Shown here in pieces: positions 27,799 through 39,995 of a stretch of DNA of 64,000 nucleotides. The stretch is taken from assembly GCA_018873245.2 (NCBI GenBank), contig JAEMBT020000008.1, forward strand, positions 13,001,172-13,065,171, read 5' to 3'. A program made the position numbers and the translations under genes. Source of the stretch: Archegozetes longisetosus. Its lineage: Eukaryota > Arthropoda > Arachnida > Sarcoptiformes > Trhypochthoniidae. The notes under the pieces are model-generated. The model saw only the letters and a program-made list of their open reading frames with translations. It had not been told where the DNA came from and searched no databases. Position 1 is the stretch's first letter; every line of letters starts with the position of its first letter.

Positions 27799-30700
27799 CT
27801 AAGACACTTTTATTATTTGAGAAAGTAGGGGTCAAATTATTTGAGTAACTATTTGAGAAAATTGGTCTAATTATTTGAGTATTTGTTAAAATTATATGAC
27901 AAATTTTCACATCTAAACCTATTATTCAAGAAGTTCATGTCATAAAATTGTAGTTTAAATAATTACTGCAATAAATAAGCCGAAGATTTTCTAATTTGAA
28001 CATTTTAATAAATTGAATTTGATAATTTACAGAAGAGTTTACATGCAATTATAATAGAGAGAAGTTAAATACTTCAAACTTTCTTCAGAGAGATTATGTC
28101 TTTTATCACTGAGAATATTGTTGTAACAACTGAACGATCGTTCAATCTCAGCACTAGAAATAGGAACAAATAAGTATTTAAAAACAATCGGTGCCATCAA
28201 TTTCCATTTCTTGAAGTTAGATTTCCAAAAATTCGGAATATAAACGTTGGTTTTAATATTTTTTGGCTTTTCGTATTCTTTAACATAATTAATATATGAC
28301 TTGAATTCAGAAGAGAGCTGTGAAACCTTCAATAAATCACCAGAATTTATCAAATTATTCATTTCAGGTATTGATACTAACTCTTTAATCAACTCATCAA
28401 CAGATCGTGTATTGTTCTTAGCCCTCTGAGGATCAAATATTTCCATAGTTTTTAGAAAACCCATAGCTGGCTCTTTACCAAAATCAAAATATAACTCCAA
28501 TTTAAGTAAAGTTTGGTTAAGACAATCGATTACCGATTGTTTGAAACGCGAAAAGTCATATTCATTCAGCTCTTTTCTATAAATATCGAGGTAATCATTT
28601 ACATCAACGTTAGCATACATTTCACGAAAAATTGCCATTAAGTCTGAACAATATTTAAAGATGTTGGTTGTCATTATGTCTTGCCTCTGAGTGGACAGAA
28701 CTGCATCAATAATCGGCTGAGAAATACTTTTAATGAACTTAATTTGTTCGTACAAAATAGGATTTTCTATCATTCTTCTCAATATTGGTATTAATGGAGA
28801 ACTGATTTTAGCATTTGTTAAATTTCTGATCAAATCACCGTAAAATTTAAATAAATTTTCATGAATAGCGATAGCTTCAAGCCATGAGTTCCATCTGGTA
28901 ATGGAAGTCTTAGGAATAGATTTACCACAAGTTTCAAAATATATTTTACGCCTGACTCTCGATTTCTTGAAAAAAGATTTCATTTTTGCCATGAATTCAT
29001 CCACTTCAATAAAACTATATCTAAAGGTTTCTGCGACCAAATTAAAAATATGTGAATGACATGTGATGTGTATTGAGTTAGGCCAAAGAACTTTAAATGT
29101 TTTAAATGCTTTCATCATATAGCTGGCATTATCACTAACAAATGCTGTGATTTTATCGAAATCTAATCCTGAATTTGCTATAACTTTATTAGTTTCGCGA
29201 ATAATCGCATCGCTATCAACTGTTGTGTTCAAGAATAAAGTATTAATAAGAATTGACTTAAGGCGAAAATCATCGTTCAACGGAAAATCAATCGCTGATG
29301 GAGTAATCAATATATTAATAACTGCTCGATATTTCTTGTCTTGTGTTTCGTCGACAATGACTGAAAACCCATCAACTTTACTCAATGATTCGATGATATC
29401 CTTTTGTTTATTTGCATAAACTTTTGGTATTCGTTTTCTCAAACAGTCGGCTAACGGAATCTGATCTCCGAATTTGCAATACTTTGTGAAGAAAGCTCTG
29501 AATTCTTGATTATTAGTTTTTTTCAATAGGAATATTAGTTGAGGTTAACATTAAAACCAAATCGTTGAGAAACATTTCTTTTTCATTTTGCTTCTCAAAG
29601 CTGTTAACAATTTTCAATTGATTTGAATTGTTTTTGATATACTTCTTATGCCTATTAGAGTTCAGGTGAAAATCGATGACATTTTTATGCTTGAAGTTAA
29701 CAAAAACATTACATATATTGCAATACATTTTGTCGTCTTTGACAATAAATGGCTCTTTATATTCATTAACTCTCATTTGGACAGTTATTTTGTTTCCTTT
29801 TTTAAACCTTTTGCTGATTATCTTTCTTTGAGTTTTTCGGCGTTTTGATTCATTTGAACTCGAATATTCGCTTTCTGTTAAATCAATAAAACTATTCATT
29901 TGGGAATCATTCGGAATAACTACTTCTTCAGAGTCTATAATAGTATTTTCAGACATTTGTCTCTCTTTTTGAATATCATTCGCTAAATTTTGCATATATT
30001 GAACATCAATTGTGGTCTCATTTAGTTCAACGCATTCATTACCAAAACAAAGATTGTCCTCTATTTCAGACATCTTCTGTTTAGAAAATATTTTTTTATT
30101 AATTATTTATAATTGAAGTATTGTGAGAGTGGATTTTTATATAGCGAAATAACAACTCAGACTTTAACAATTAACAATCTTTATTAAGATATAAATTGAA
30201 TGATAATACATAAAGATTTAATGTATCGCACAGAGTCTAAGCTCTCTCGCACTCTCTTACTAACTCACTTAATTTCTACTCTATTACTCTCTCTTTTTAT
30301 ACTCTTCTGGCTAATTAATAAAAGGATGTTTAAGAATATTTTCGAGTTATAATTTTGAGAAAAGTTATTCCTAAAAAGGGATGTTCAAGCATTCCAGTAT
30401 TAGATTCCCATAACAATTAATTTCCTATTGTAATTAAATTAGAATAAGAATTTGCTTTTACAATTAGAGCGAACTAAACAAAACCTTTTATAGTCATAAC
30501 GAAATAAGAGTTAAACTTTCATTCTCATAACAAATAGAAAGTTTACAAAACAAATTAAAATACTTTTTGTTTTAATATAACAGTATCGTTTAAACTTACT
30601 TTCTATTCGCCAAAACTAATAAGCGTTTGATGTTTGATGACAATTATATTTAAAAAAATTAAATCACGACTATTACACATAATCATTACACACAATCATC

Positions 30701-31015
30701 ATAATATCAAAATACAATTTATAAAATGCGTGTTCATTTCATTCATTGTGTTTACTATTCAAAGCACCTAATTATGTATTACTTTAGATATTTTATGTTT
30801 TGGTGCATGAATTATAGCTTTTAAAAGTATTGATTAATCGAAAGTTTGTTTCTGAAAAGTAATTCTAATTTTTACGGTTTTGAAAAAATTATTCGAGAAA
30901 AGTAGAAAATTATTTGATATTATTTCAAAATGTTTAATCAAATAATTTATTTAAAATAATTTGATAAAAATAAAATTATTTGAAATTATTTGATTAAATA
31001 ATGAAAGTGTCTTAG
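27799..31015 (-). mobile_element. hAT-superfamily DNA transposon, nearly complete
   Basis: 3217 bp bounded by TIRs ctaagacactttNattattt (left direct, right inverted) and a perfect 8-bp target duplication TTCATAGG (27791-27798 and 31016-31023). Subterminal AT-rich repeats (attatttga) lie inside both ends. It encodes a transposase on the minus strand (28039-30073). The perfect TSD and near-open frame point to recent insertion. It interrupts an older MITE. Confidence 0.92.
28039..30073 (-). CDS. hAT transposase, broken by one frame change
   Basis: The first part, 29513-30073 (186 aa), starts at an ATG and carries an acidic N-terminus, a basic region (KRRKTQRKIISKRFKKG) and a zinc finger MYCNICN...HLNSNRHKKYI. 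The second part, 28039 to about 29526, holds the catalytic core: FSVIVDETQD, AFVSDNASYM, CHSHIFNLVAE, TRWNSWLEA and the dimerisation end SSAEIERSFSCYNN...LSDKRHNLSEESLKYL. The two are in adjacent frames; the change falls at an A7 run near 29518-29524, where one fewer A would keep the frame open. That could be an inactivating mutation or a sequencing error in a homopolymer. The second part lacks its own good ATG at the join. Confidence 0.88.
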
Positions 31016-31350
31016 TTCATAGGTAAAGGCTTCGAGAATATCACTATATTTGTCTAAACTGGGTTCTTATTCTACATCAATTTCTTCATCACTTTTTGTA
31101 TGTAGTATAGATAGTAGTATATTTAGAAAAACCTAAGGCTCTCACTTTCATTTACAGATTGTGAGTTAATTTATTTGAAAATGAAATTTAATAAAGGTTT
31201 CAAAAGTGTTGTGAATGGATCAATTAATTAACATAAGCTTCGTCAATTATATCTCTAATTGGCGCGACTTATACATGGAGCGCTGCTTATATAAGGAAAA
31301 ACTATGTTAATTACAAAATTGTTCAGTGCCAATTATATTCAAAAAATACG

Positions 31351-32611
31351 ATATTAAAACTAAAATAAATTATTTGATAACCATTAGTCACGTTTATGTA
31401 GTACTTTGGGTACAATACGCGCTGGACTTCAGGATAGCTCATGAAACATATTTAGAGAGTGAATTTTTATGAGATCCATTACATTTCTTAGACATTTGTC
31501 ATTTGTCTCATAATGGATTAAACTGAATTCACCTCAATTATACTTTTGATTTTATATATTCATAAATAAAATAGACTCACGTCAGTACTTATACAAATTT
31601 GATTCAATAGGCATCGACTTCTGCATATTCTCTAAGAAAAAAATCACTTATAAACGAATAATTTATTTGAGAAAATGTAATATTCACTTCAAACAAGACT
31701 TCTCGCAATTTGCTGTTCATGTTATTGATTTTAGATTTCTTCCATTTCCTTAAATTCAATTATTTCGTTTGATTTAGCTTTAAATTTATTTTAATATTAG
31801 TACTTCTTTCATGAACTTTACAATTAATATTCTGATGAACTGAATCGTTGAGATGAGACACATCAAAGTTTAAGTATTTATCAAAAGTATAACAAAGTTT
31901 AGTTTTGGAGACAATAAATCGTTACTTTAAGCGTAATATGTTTGAGTGTCTTACAAACTCAGTCAAACTTTTTCACTTGAAAACAGTTACATTTCATATG
32001 AAAATGAACACATAATTAACAAATTTAATAAATGTTATCGAATGAAAGCTTTTAATGTTTTAAAATAAGTGATCAAATATTTATAAACTTTATAAGCATA
32101 TAATGTTTCAAATTGAAAGCAAATATAGATTTTTATTGAGGCTTTTTAGAGTAATATTTGAAGTTATGTTCGATTAGTATTATAATTTCAGTATTAACTC
32201 ATTATTGGCTTTGATTTCAGTTTATTTCAGTTCAAATATAATTTGATCAAAGAATGTACAAAAAGTTACTCTATTTCTTATTCTGAAAACTGGAATGTGT
32301 TCAGCAATATAATAACTTACATTTGACAAAATTGGTCCAAAATTGTTAAAATCGATAGTTTTAGGGAATCGAGAGCTTGAAACTGAAACTTAAACCCTTT
32401 AATCTCTAAGTATTGTTTCTTTAACACATTTCAAACTTGGGAGTTGCTTTCATCAATTCCCAAGAAGTCTGATATCTGGTCATAGGGTTTGCTCAAATCA
32501 ATAAGTATTTCATCAAATATTCAATGATTCGAATTTTTCCAAAAATTACAAAGTAATGAATACTATTAGTGAATAAAATAAGATTGAAATTTGTGTCAAG
32601 TCAGTTTTATG
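31351..32611. repeat. Array spacer B/C (repeat-unit copy, 3' half)
   Basis: Continues the spacer after the nested insertions, matching 24110-25367 and 45610-46890. The core at 31810-32285 is almost identical to the other two copies. No ORF. Confidence 0.75.
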
Positions 32612-34500
32612 TTATAGTTTGTATTTAACATTTATTTCAAGACTTCCTCGAGGAGAAGTAGTCATTTCGAGATAAGTTGGCTCTGAAGTAGGGATACGCC
32701 AATAATCATCACTGGACTGCATGGCATTTTCAATATGAGGCATTTGTACATAATCTTGCCCGACAGCATAATAAGGATCTGCGTAACGAACCTCTTGTTC
32801 TTCTCCAATAACATCGTATGTGTCGTATATATCATCCTTGCATCTCAAATCCGACAGAACATTAATGTCATCATACACTTCGACTCCACCACTTCCTGGT
32901 CTTCTTTGGCTTGTGATTTGTTTATTCATTTTAGTTTTCATGCGTTTTATGTAGACGTAAAGCATAACTGCCGTTAATATTATAACGAAAGTAAGTGTAC
33001 CGCCAAGTATTCCAATGACTGTTGATGAGGAAAATTTTCTGCCTTCATCCGGATCTGTAAAAGATTAATTCCCAAAATTATAAAACATTTCTCGTATCTC
33101 ATAAGTTAATTAAATCCAAGAAATAATTATGAATGAAAGTTAATAAACTGGTTATCTTTCTTAATGATAATTTTTGACATGTGTTTATGTAATCCGTTGT
33201 TATTTCATACCATAACAGTGAGGTTCAGTATTACTCCACGAGCCATTCTTCAAACAAGTTCTGCTCTCTTTTCCAATCAAACTGGAGTTAGGATTCACAC
33301 ATCCATAATATGCTTGGGTTCCCTCATATGTGTGATATTCAGTATCATTTGAGAAATAAAGTCCATCTAAAGAATTGATTACAATCTGACTAGAATTAGG
33401 ATCAGTTAAAGTTTATCGATTGGACATGATTTGAGTGGAATGCATTCGGGATAAGATCCATTCCATTTCATATCTGCCACACATTTTAGGCCGTGTATTG
33501 AATTATCGGCGATAATATGATTGTGTTTAGAAACTTGAAGCCATGTCTCCTTATTTTTGCAACTGATAGAATAACTATTGTATTGTCGAATGGGTTTTGA
33601 GATTTGGCCTACGGATATCTCAGGTTCACCACAAAGTGGCTGTTCTAGATTGCCATAGGACTTTCCAAAGGATAGAGCGATCAAATCATGAGGCAGATCT
33701 ACTGAAGATTGTGTTTCCATAATCATATAATCGCTTGGATTTTCCACATCTCTCTTATAAGCATCCAATGACAAACTGTCACACGTGAAATAGTTTTTAG
33801 TTCGTTTTCCATTTTCTCTCCAGTCGTCATGGATCTGATGATCTAAAACACATTTCCTCTCAGGACTCACATAAACACTAATATTAAATGTTAAGTTTTG
33901 CATTTGTTCTGCTGTTAGATGAGTGTAATTAATAAAATTAAAACTGTTTCGCACAAGAAGTTTATGGAACGGAGCCGTGAACTTAATAGTCCATCTGTAT
34001 CTTTTACTGTCAAAGATGCGAAGTTTTGCCTTTCTGAACCGATGATGAGTGAAAGCCCTTCTTGTTTCGGAGTCATCTATAGTCATATTCAAATGTTCAA
34101 ACATTAGTATTGGATTATCAGGTGTTGATATGTCTTCTACTCTCACGTCTTTCATTAGAATTCCTTCAACAGAATTGCCTATAAATAAATTAAATTTTTT
34201 TAACGTTAAGTCTATAATTAGTTAGAGTTGGATTGGTTCAATTTAAAACAAATACAGACCACATCGCGGCTGTTTACCAGTCCAGCGCCCTTTTTCACAT
34301 ATACGGGTCTCAATAAACCACTTGTATTCAATGCACTGATAGGTAACTCTTTCTCCTTCTGAATATTCTAATTTATCGGGTTCTAGTTTTGCTTTATATG
34401 GCTTTCCAGGGTATCCACATTTACCATGCAATCGACTGATAGAATAATATATTAAATTAATCAAAATCAAAGTGAAATACCACATTCCTATTGCTTTCAT
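32612..34500 (-). pseudogene. Array gene C: sushi receptor-like gene, frame broken
   Basis: Exons 34260-34500, 33211-34178 and 32612-33054, near-identical to B. Exon 1 (MKAIGMWYFTLILINLIYYS, sushi 1) and exon 3 (TM, tail with YDDI, YDTYDVI, YVQM, YLEM) are open. Exon 2 lacks one G near 33409 (gttaaagttt against gttaagagttt in B), so translation stops just after CPIDKL at 33406, before sushi 3 and the TM helix. The product would be a soluble ectodomain, or the mRNA would be degraded. All splice sites are kept, so the break is recent. Called pseudogene with the caveat that a secreted form could be functional. Confidence 0.82.
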
Positions 34501-35699
34501 TTTAATTGTTTAAAATGAGAAGCTTTATAATAATTTCAAATTTTGATTTAACAGCAAAACGGAAGTAACATAACGGATAAAGGGACTCTCATGTCCTCAA
34601 TTAATTATAAATTGCCTTTTCATTAGAACAGTTTTTAATAACCACTAAATTGTGCAATTTCAAACAAAAACTTATCTTTCCATCATGGCTCGACATACAA
34701 GGTCATAAACTACTATTTTCTGAAATTTAAATTATCACCGCATTAGTGAGCGTTTGACGAAATTTTAAATAACTTCATCATTTGTAATAGTGCAGTCTCT
34801 AGTTTGTGTTCCACAAGAATCTGCTAATTATCTTCTACTATGACTAAGAAATGACTAGAAGGAGCTACGACTTTCATAAATTACTTTTCCAAAAAAGGTT
34901 TTGGTCTGAGTTATATCAAGAAAGAACTTGAAAGTCAGCAAATGTTTGTAACAGAGAGATCTATATATAATGAAATCCATTTGATTTCAATTTATCGAAA
35001 GTCATTGTCTGAATTTAAAAAATAGTCATTACTTTTTATAGTGAACCAGTCGGTGCTGCCTAAACTGTTCACTATAAACAAGCGTTCAATATAATCGTAT
35101 ACTTCTGTATGCAATTTAAGAAATTTGTGTTCGATATAGCGTTCACTATAAGCGAGATTGACTGTATCAAATTTAAGAGACGCGTAGATCTGTACTGATG
35201 AGTTTATAAAAAAGCCAGAAACACCGAATAGCTTTTGGAAAGTTTGCAAAACAATCTGGTCGACAATATCTGCTGAAGATCTTTCATTTGTATTCGATTT
35301 GTAGAAGCGATGCAGAATAATAGTTAAGGTTGATAGTGGTCATATTGAACAAACAAAACAAATTTATAAGCTAAAATTATGATTTTAACTTAAAAATAAA
35401 TTTCAGAAAATAATAATTTATAATCCTGTACAAATCTTTTTTGTTTGACTTCACTATTGCTTTCACTATACCGAGAACTCACTAGAAGAAGGTTTACTGC
35501 ACCAATATTTTATTGTAATTATATGTTTTAGACATATTTTAGTGTGTATAGTTTGAACCTTAACACGTTGAAAACTCATTGTCTCTAAGGGTTCGGTTTT
35601 ATCATTGGAAAGCTATTGCCAAGGTTATTCTCGTAGTTTATAAACTATTATTATTATAGTATTATCATTAATAATGAAAGCCTGAAAATTGTTTGCAAT
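34501..35699. other. Spacer with pogo/Tigger-like terminal sequences
   Basis: At 35038-35166 the sequence has repeated ttcactataa motifs and ends gcgagattgactgta, the complement of a tacagtcaatctcgc terminus typical of pogo/Tigger elements. A second, similar end (ttcactataccgagaac ... ggtttactgca) lies at 35445-35500 in the same orientation. The elements are too decayed to bound. No transposase ORF. Confidence 0.35.
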
Positions 35700-36173
35700 G
35701 TTTCTGTAAAATGTGATTTCAGGACAAAATTTGAAGAGAAGTCTTTTGTTAAGAATTGTAGAAAAAATTGTTTCAGTCAGTATTTTCGAAGCGGGCGCAA
35801 AAGACATCAAACGGGTATTCAAGATACTTCTTCAGGCTATTCATATGAGGATATAAGAAAAGTGGTAATAATAAGCAAGGCTCTTGCAGAGGAAATATCG
35901 ATAATTCATTTACCAAAATTGAGTATTGGACATTACTTGTATTCTATTGGAGGAATAATTTCTATGTGGTTTGAAATAAGTTTATATCAGTTAACCTCAG
36001 AATCCCTATCAGGGCTGGCGTACTTTCGCACAAAATTATTTTCATTGATAACCTTTATAAGTGAAATGTTCAGAATTAGGTTCAATCGAATCAATATTCA
36101 TAAGGTGCTTTCAAAATTAAAACAAATTATTATTATTTATATACCTCGCGACAAAAAAATCCGGAAAAAGTAA
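35700..36173 (+). pseudogene. DEG/ENaC-like channel, C-terminal fragment 1
   Basis: An open frame runs from about 35700 to 36173. It has a Cys pattern (KNCRKNCFSQYF), then YSIGGIISMWFEISLYQL, which parallels the GGxxGLWLGxS segment at the start of TM2 in degenerin/ENaC sodium channels, and a basic C-tail (RDKKIRKK). An acceptor-like tttcag at 35718-35722 may start the exon. No N-terminal half, TM1 or promoter was seen nearby. It is either the last exon of a channel gene whose rest is lost, or a relic. GLW is SMW here, so function is doubtful. Confidence 0.5.
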
Positions 36174-36607
36174 GTGTAAAGTTTTTGATTAGAACTACAA
36201 TATTTTGATCTCAAATTTATCACAAGAATGCATTTGATTCAAATTATTACAACTAAAAAGAAATGACAATTCAACTCTGTCCCCATCTGCAGCTGTACGC
36301 TTTTCAATGCGTTTTTTCATACTTTTGTAAAACTACTCCTATACGTCTAATTATAAATTGTTTCATATTTTGTTTATTTTCGCGGCCCATATTTAAATTT
36401 TTTTGGTTCTTTCTCAATAATATCCTTTATTATTCTTCATAAGCTTCCAATCAGGTTGAGGTCGGAAAAATTATTTCTCAAAATATACCATGAATTTCCG
36501 GATTTTTTTGTCGTAAATATTACCATAATTATGATGAGCCAAATTATAGATGTTTCCTCATCCTGTTTAAAATATGAATATTTGATACGCTTAGAAATCA
36601 GTAATAG

Positions 36608-37123
36608 GTAGGGTGACCACCTGTCCCGTTTTTGACGGGACAGCCTCGCCTTTTTAAAGTTAAAAGATAGAAATTCCATCAGACCAAAAACTCTCGACGG
36701 GACAATTAGTTGTCCCGTTTTTCAATTATCATTTCAAAACCATGCTTAGAAAAAAATTTCTTGGAAATTCAAACATTGAACTTATTTTACAAATGAAGAA
36801 GGATTAAGGAATCTAGTTCAATGTTTTGAACATCTGTGGTTTAAAATCAAAAGTTATTGAATTAATCTTTTCTGCCTTGACATCTGATATAAACCAGTAT
36901 TTCTTACTTTTAGATAACCTTTTATAGATGCCATTTCTGAGAAAAAATGTACCTTTAAATCAACCATGACTAATAATTTTCTATGTTTTAATATTAGAAT
37001 GTATTGTTTGATTCTTATATATTTGTAATGACAAATAAAAACGGAATTTTTCTTTTTAAAATGTAAGGGTCCTCACTTTGATATTTTTGTCCTGTCATGA
37101 GACAAGCCAGAGGTGGTCACCCC
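36608..37123. mobile_element. MITE with GGGTGACCACCT termini
   Basis: 516 bp with TIR gggtgaccacct at left and its complement aggtggtcaccc at right, flanked by the direct repeat AGTAATAG (36600-36607 and 37124-37131). An internal palindromic gtcccgttttt/gacgggac motif lies near the left end. The 8-bp TSD suggests a hAT-type element. Same family as 58523-58890. Non-coding. Confidence 0.78.
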
Positions 37124-37278
37124 AGTAATAGGACTGTTGTGCCAAACATTGGTCTATTTATGTGACTACTTATAACAAGTATCGATAAAGTTATTAGAGA
37201 ACATCCATTCGTGATAAACCACTTCAAGAATTATTCATTACATTCAAATAAAAACTTTGATCCTTATAGAACTATTTT

Positions 37279-38168
37279 TTGAGATATAACTTCAATATAT
37301 TTCTTAAAAATTTGTTGATTGATTACAAACTGAAAGAATTCTACGAAATTACAGAAATCTCTCAAATGATTAAGTCATATAATATCATAGTTAATGGAAA
37401 GTCAACCAATTGTACGAAACCTGAAATTGTGATTATTCTAATTGTTGAATCATTTCTATATTTCAATAATGAAATTATGTGCAACGAAGGTATTGATTCG
37501 AGTTATAAATCAAAATACTTGGAGAAAATCATTTTAAATCTCAATAAAGGTCACAATATCGTTGCGCGCATATATGAATTTCCTGCAATAAATTTCCTTG
37601 GAACAAGTAATTTTTCATCTCAGTTGGTATGAATTCTAAAGTGATTTACAGTTCTCATTGAATAATAAGGAGTGATTCTAAATCTGCTTGTGTTAATTAA
37701 AGAGATTTTGACAAATTCGGCCCAAAATATTTCAATCATTGCTTCACCGATTGCTATTGGGACCGAGTTAACCAAACATACTCTTGTATTCCTCTTGCGG
37801 ATACTCTGTTTTTCACTATTAATTTGAAGGGACATTTGTTATCGAGTGGATATAGATTTTGTAAATGCTTTATTTTAACTAATTATACACTACTCATGGT
37901 GTTTAGAGATGAATATATGAGAAAATGTGAGTACAAATGCGAGAAAACTTATTTGGAAGCCGGAATAAAGTCAATTAAGTCTATGGCAAATCAACAACTT
38001 TAGAAATTATACCTGAAATGTCACCTCATTTCCAATATAAAGAAATTTTAATCTTGGATATCAATCAATTAATTTACAATCGTGGAGGAATTCTCGGGTT
38101 GTGGTTTGGACTTTCTCCCATTAATTTCGCGGATTCTATTCACTTATTCATCAGAATTGTCGTATAAC
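37279..38168 (+). pseudogene. DEG/ENaC-like channel, C-terminal fragment 2
   Basis: First part, 37279-37626: extracellular region (open frame, donor gtatga after FSSQL). A likely 76-bp intron follows (37627-37702). Second part, 37703-38003: Cys-rich HCFTDCYWDRVNQTYSCIPL and RKCEYKCEKTYLEAG, the pattern expected before TM2 of degenerins. One frame change near 38000 leads to the pre-TM2 segment NRGGILGLWFGLSPINFADS, stop at 38168. GGILGLWFGLS fits the family's GGxxGLWxGxS motif well. Without TM1 and with a frame break it is a relic of a channel gene. Fragment 1 just upstream is a second copy, so a small tandem DEG/ENaC cluster once sat here. Confidence 0.62.
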
Positions 38169-38421
38169 TCAAATATCAATTAATAGTCCTTGTTATGTTG
38201 ATTAGAGATAGTTTATTTCTTTTGATCAAATATTCGAAATTGATTTTGAATTATTTTGAAGCAATGTCAAATTTTATCTATATGAAATTATTTTATCAAT
38301 TACCACAATTATAATATTGATATTATACTGCACTTCTCAAAGTATAAGAAGGTTCATATTTGCATACAGTTCAACTCAATAGTTATACTAATAAGATATG
38401 TCCTCCTAAAAAGCTTTATTA

Positions 38422-38778
38422 AAATATCGATTAAATTATAACTGATTATTCATCAATAAGTCAAATTATGAGACTATAAAACAGTCTCAATTTTTGCAGT
38501 ATTTTTGTCACCAATGTATGTCTCCAATATGTTAGTAAATTTAATCAAATAACTTAATCGACATTCCAATAATTGTTTAAGCGTCAAATTAATTGCTTAA
38601 AAATCAATTTTAAAAAGTTATCGAAAATGGCACTTAAGTCATTTATTTCATTAGTCTTACTAACATGTTGAATTGATGATTTAATTACATAAACACTCCA
38701 AAAACAAAGACTGTTTCAATGATTCATTATTCGATTTATTGATGAATAGTCAGTTTTATTTTGATCGAAACATTAATA
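38422..38778. repeat. Fold-back element with about 170-bp arms
   Basis: The left arm (gattattcatcaataagtc ... caatatgttagtaa) is mirrored on the right (cttactaacatgtt ... gatttattgatgaatagtc). The arms meet near 38600 with almost no loop. Non-coding; a MITE-type palindrome. Confidence 0.55.
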
Positions 38779-38829
38779 AAGACTTCTGAAAATTTACTAA
38801 TCTTATCAGCATTACTATTGATTTAGCCT

Positions 38830-39545
38830 GTATGCTATTATGAAACTTCCTATACAATACTTGCTGGGCTTTAAAGATATTTCATGGAATACGTTTAGAG
38901 AGTAGAGTTTTTGTGGGATTCATTACATTTTTTAGGCACTTTAAACTAAATTCATTCCAGTTATATTTTTAATCTCAATTTTTAAGAAAACGAAATTCTT
39001 TTTTAAATCCGATTCATCAGAAATTAACTTTTGTATATACTCTACAAACAATGACTTAATCGATAGATCATCCATTTTGGACAATGGAATATAGGCTTCT
39101 ATGAAAAATTCAATTTACGATTCAAATCATTAATTTTGGAGTCTTCTGCTATCTTAAAAAATTCAGTGATTGAAGTCCGATTTAGGATCATATTTGTTTT
39201 AATTTTTCCGTTTCTATTATGAACTTTATAATTAAATGCTTCCTTGCAAAAGGGGTTAAGTTATCTAGCTGCTTTTTGGCAGAAGAAATTGAAAGTATGA
39301 ACTTAGCTTCACATATGATTTTAACTTTAATATATGTTTGTAAGGACAAATACGTTTAATTAAAGCAAATTGAAAAATTCAATTTTTATTTAAATTAATA
39401 CTAAGCTAGATTAAAGTAACATATTTTGCGAAAGAGATTGTTAATTGAAGGTTTTCATGACAAACGATAGGCACTAATTAATGCAATGAACGAACGAAAG
39501 TAAATAAAACTTTTACAAACTTTAAAAGTATTTCGAAGTGTGCTA
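38830..39545. repeat. Array spacer C/D, first half (interrupted copy)
   Basis: Similar in order to 24150-24780: the tacttgctgggcttta block, then ttgtgggattcattacattt, then cttcaaa/tatgaac-type segments. More diverged than the other spacers. It resumes at 42003-42330 (aaagcttttaatggttt..., like 24785 on), so about 2.4 kb of other elements was inserted between the halves. Confidence 0.55.
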
Positions 39546-39649
39546 ACTTGATTTTAAAATCGTTTAAATCATATAATAAAATTGATTTGAATACACTTGA
39601 CACATAATAAACAAGCAAACGACAAACGAACGAACACAATCATAACGCA

Positions 39650-39995
39650 CAAACACAACACAAAATAAAATTTTATAGTCTACTAATGGTCAGTACAAGT
39701 CGTACTGACCTTTTGCCAACACACATGTATATATAAGGGAGCCCTGTTTCAAGAGCTCCTCAGTTACAAATCAGAAATAAAATAATTCACATCAAGTGAA
39801 GTTTGGCTTTTATTCTTGCTTTTGTCTTTCTATTTTTTCCTTCGCTTCCTCAGAAGTGACAGTTCGCCGCAAGGGTGATTGTCTGTTTGAAAATATTTCC
39901 CGAACAAACCTCGGCGGCTTATGGACGGGAGTATTGACTTCCCGTCTCACACTAATAAATAGAATAACACTGAAAAAACAATACACTAATTAATA
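39650..39995 (+). mobile_element. Probable solo-LTR fossil (LTR retroelement family)
   Basis: A promoter-like block with a TATA box (tatataaggg near 39729), about 30 bp on a capped-start-like cagttac, an AATAAA (near 39776) and a T-rich region, ending in repeated taataaatag motifs. A palindrome ggtcagtac/gtactgacc lies just upstream. This U3-R-U5-like order resembles Gypsy or Bel/Pao LTRs. No internal coding region lies beside it. Boundaries and family are uncertain. Confidence 0.35.

Larger units (their letters stand above)
27585..31350. mobile_element. MITE (about 540 bp) split by a hAT element
   Basis: The outer ends are inverted: gtatttttccgaatata at left and the complement of gtattttttgaatata at right. 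The same array position in the D/E spacer (about 45600, tcatatttaaactaaaataa) lacks it and acts as an empty site: here the matching flanks are tcatat (27579-27584) and tattaaaactaaaataaa (from 31352). Without the 3.2-kb hAT insert the element is about 540 bp, with GC-richer cggcttatataa motifs near both ends. Non-coding. Confidence 0.68.

Noticed and set aside
29505-29530. Programmed -1 frameshift (A AAA AAC) in the hAT transposase
   Set aside because: The heptamer is present, but the downstream frame needs a +1 change (one base fewer), not -1, so a -1 slip would not reach it.
36437-36679. Minus-strand 80-aa ORF
   Set aside because: Partly overlaps the MITE end at 36608; no domain or conservation signal.
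39796-39993. Plus-strand 65-aa ORF with a hydrophobic start
   Set aside because: It falls inside the LTR-like block downstream of its TATA box and polyadenylation signal and has no domain; taken as part of the fossil.
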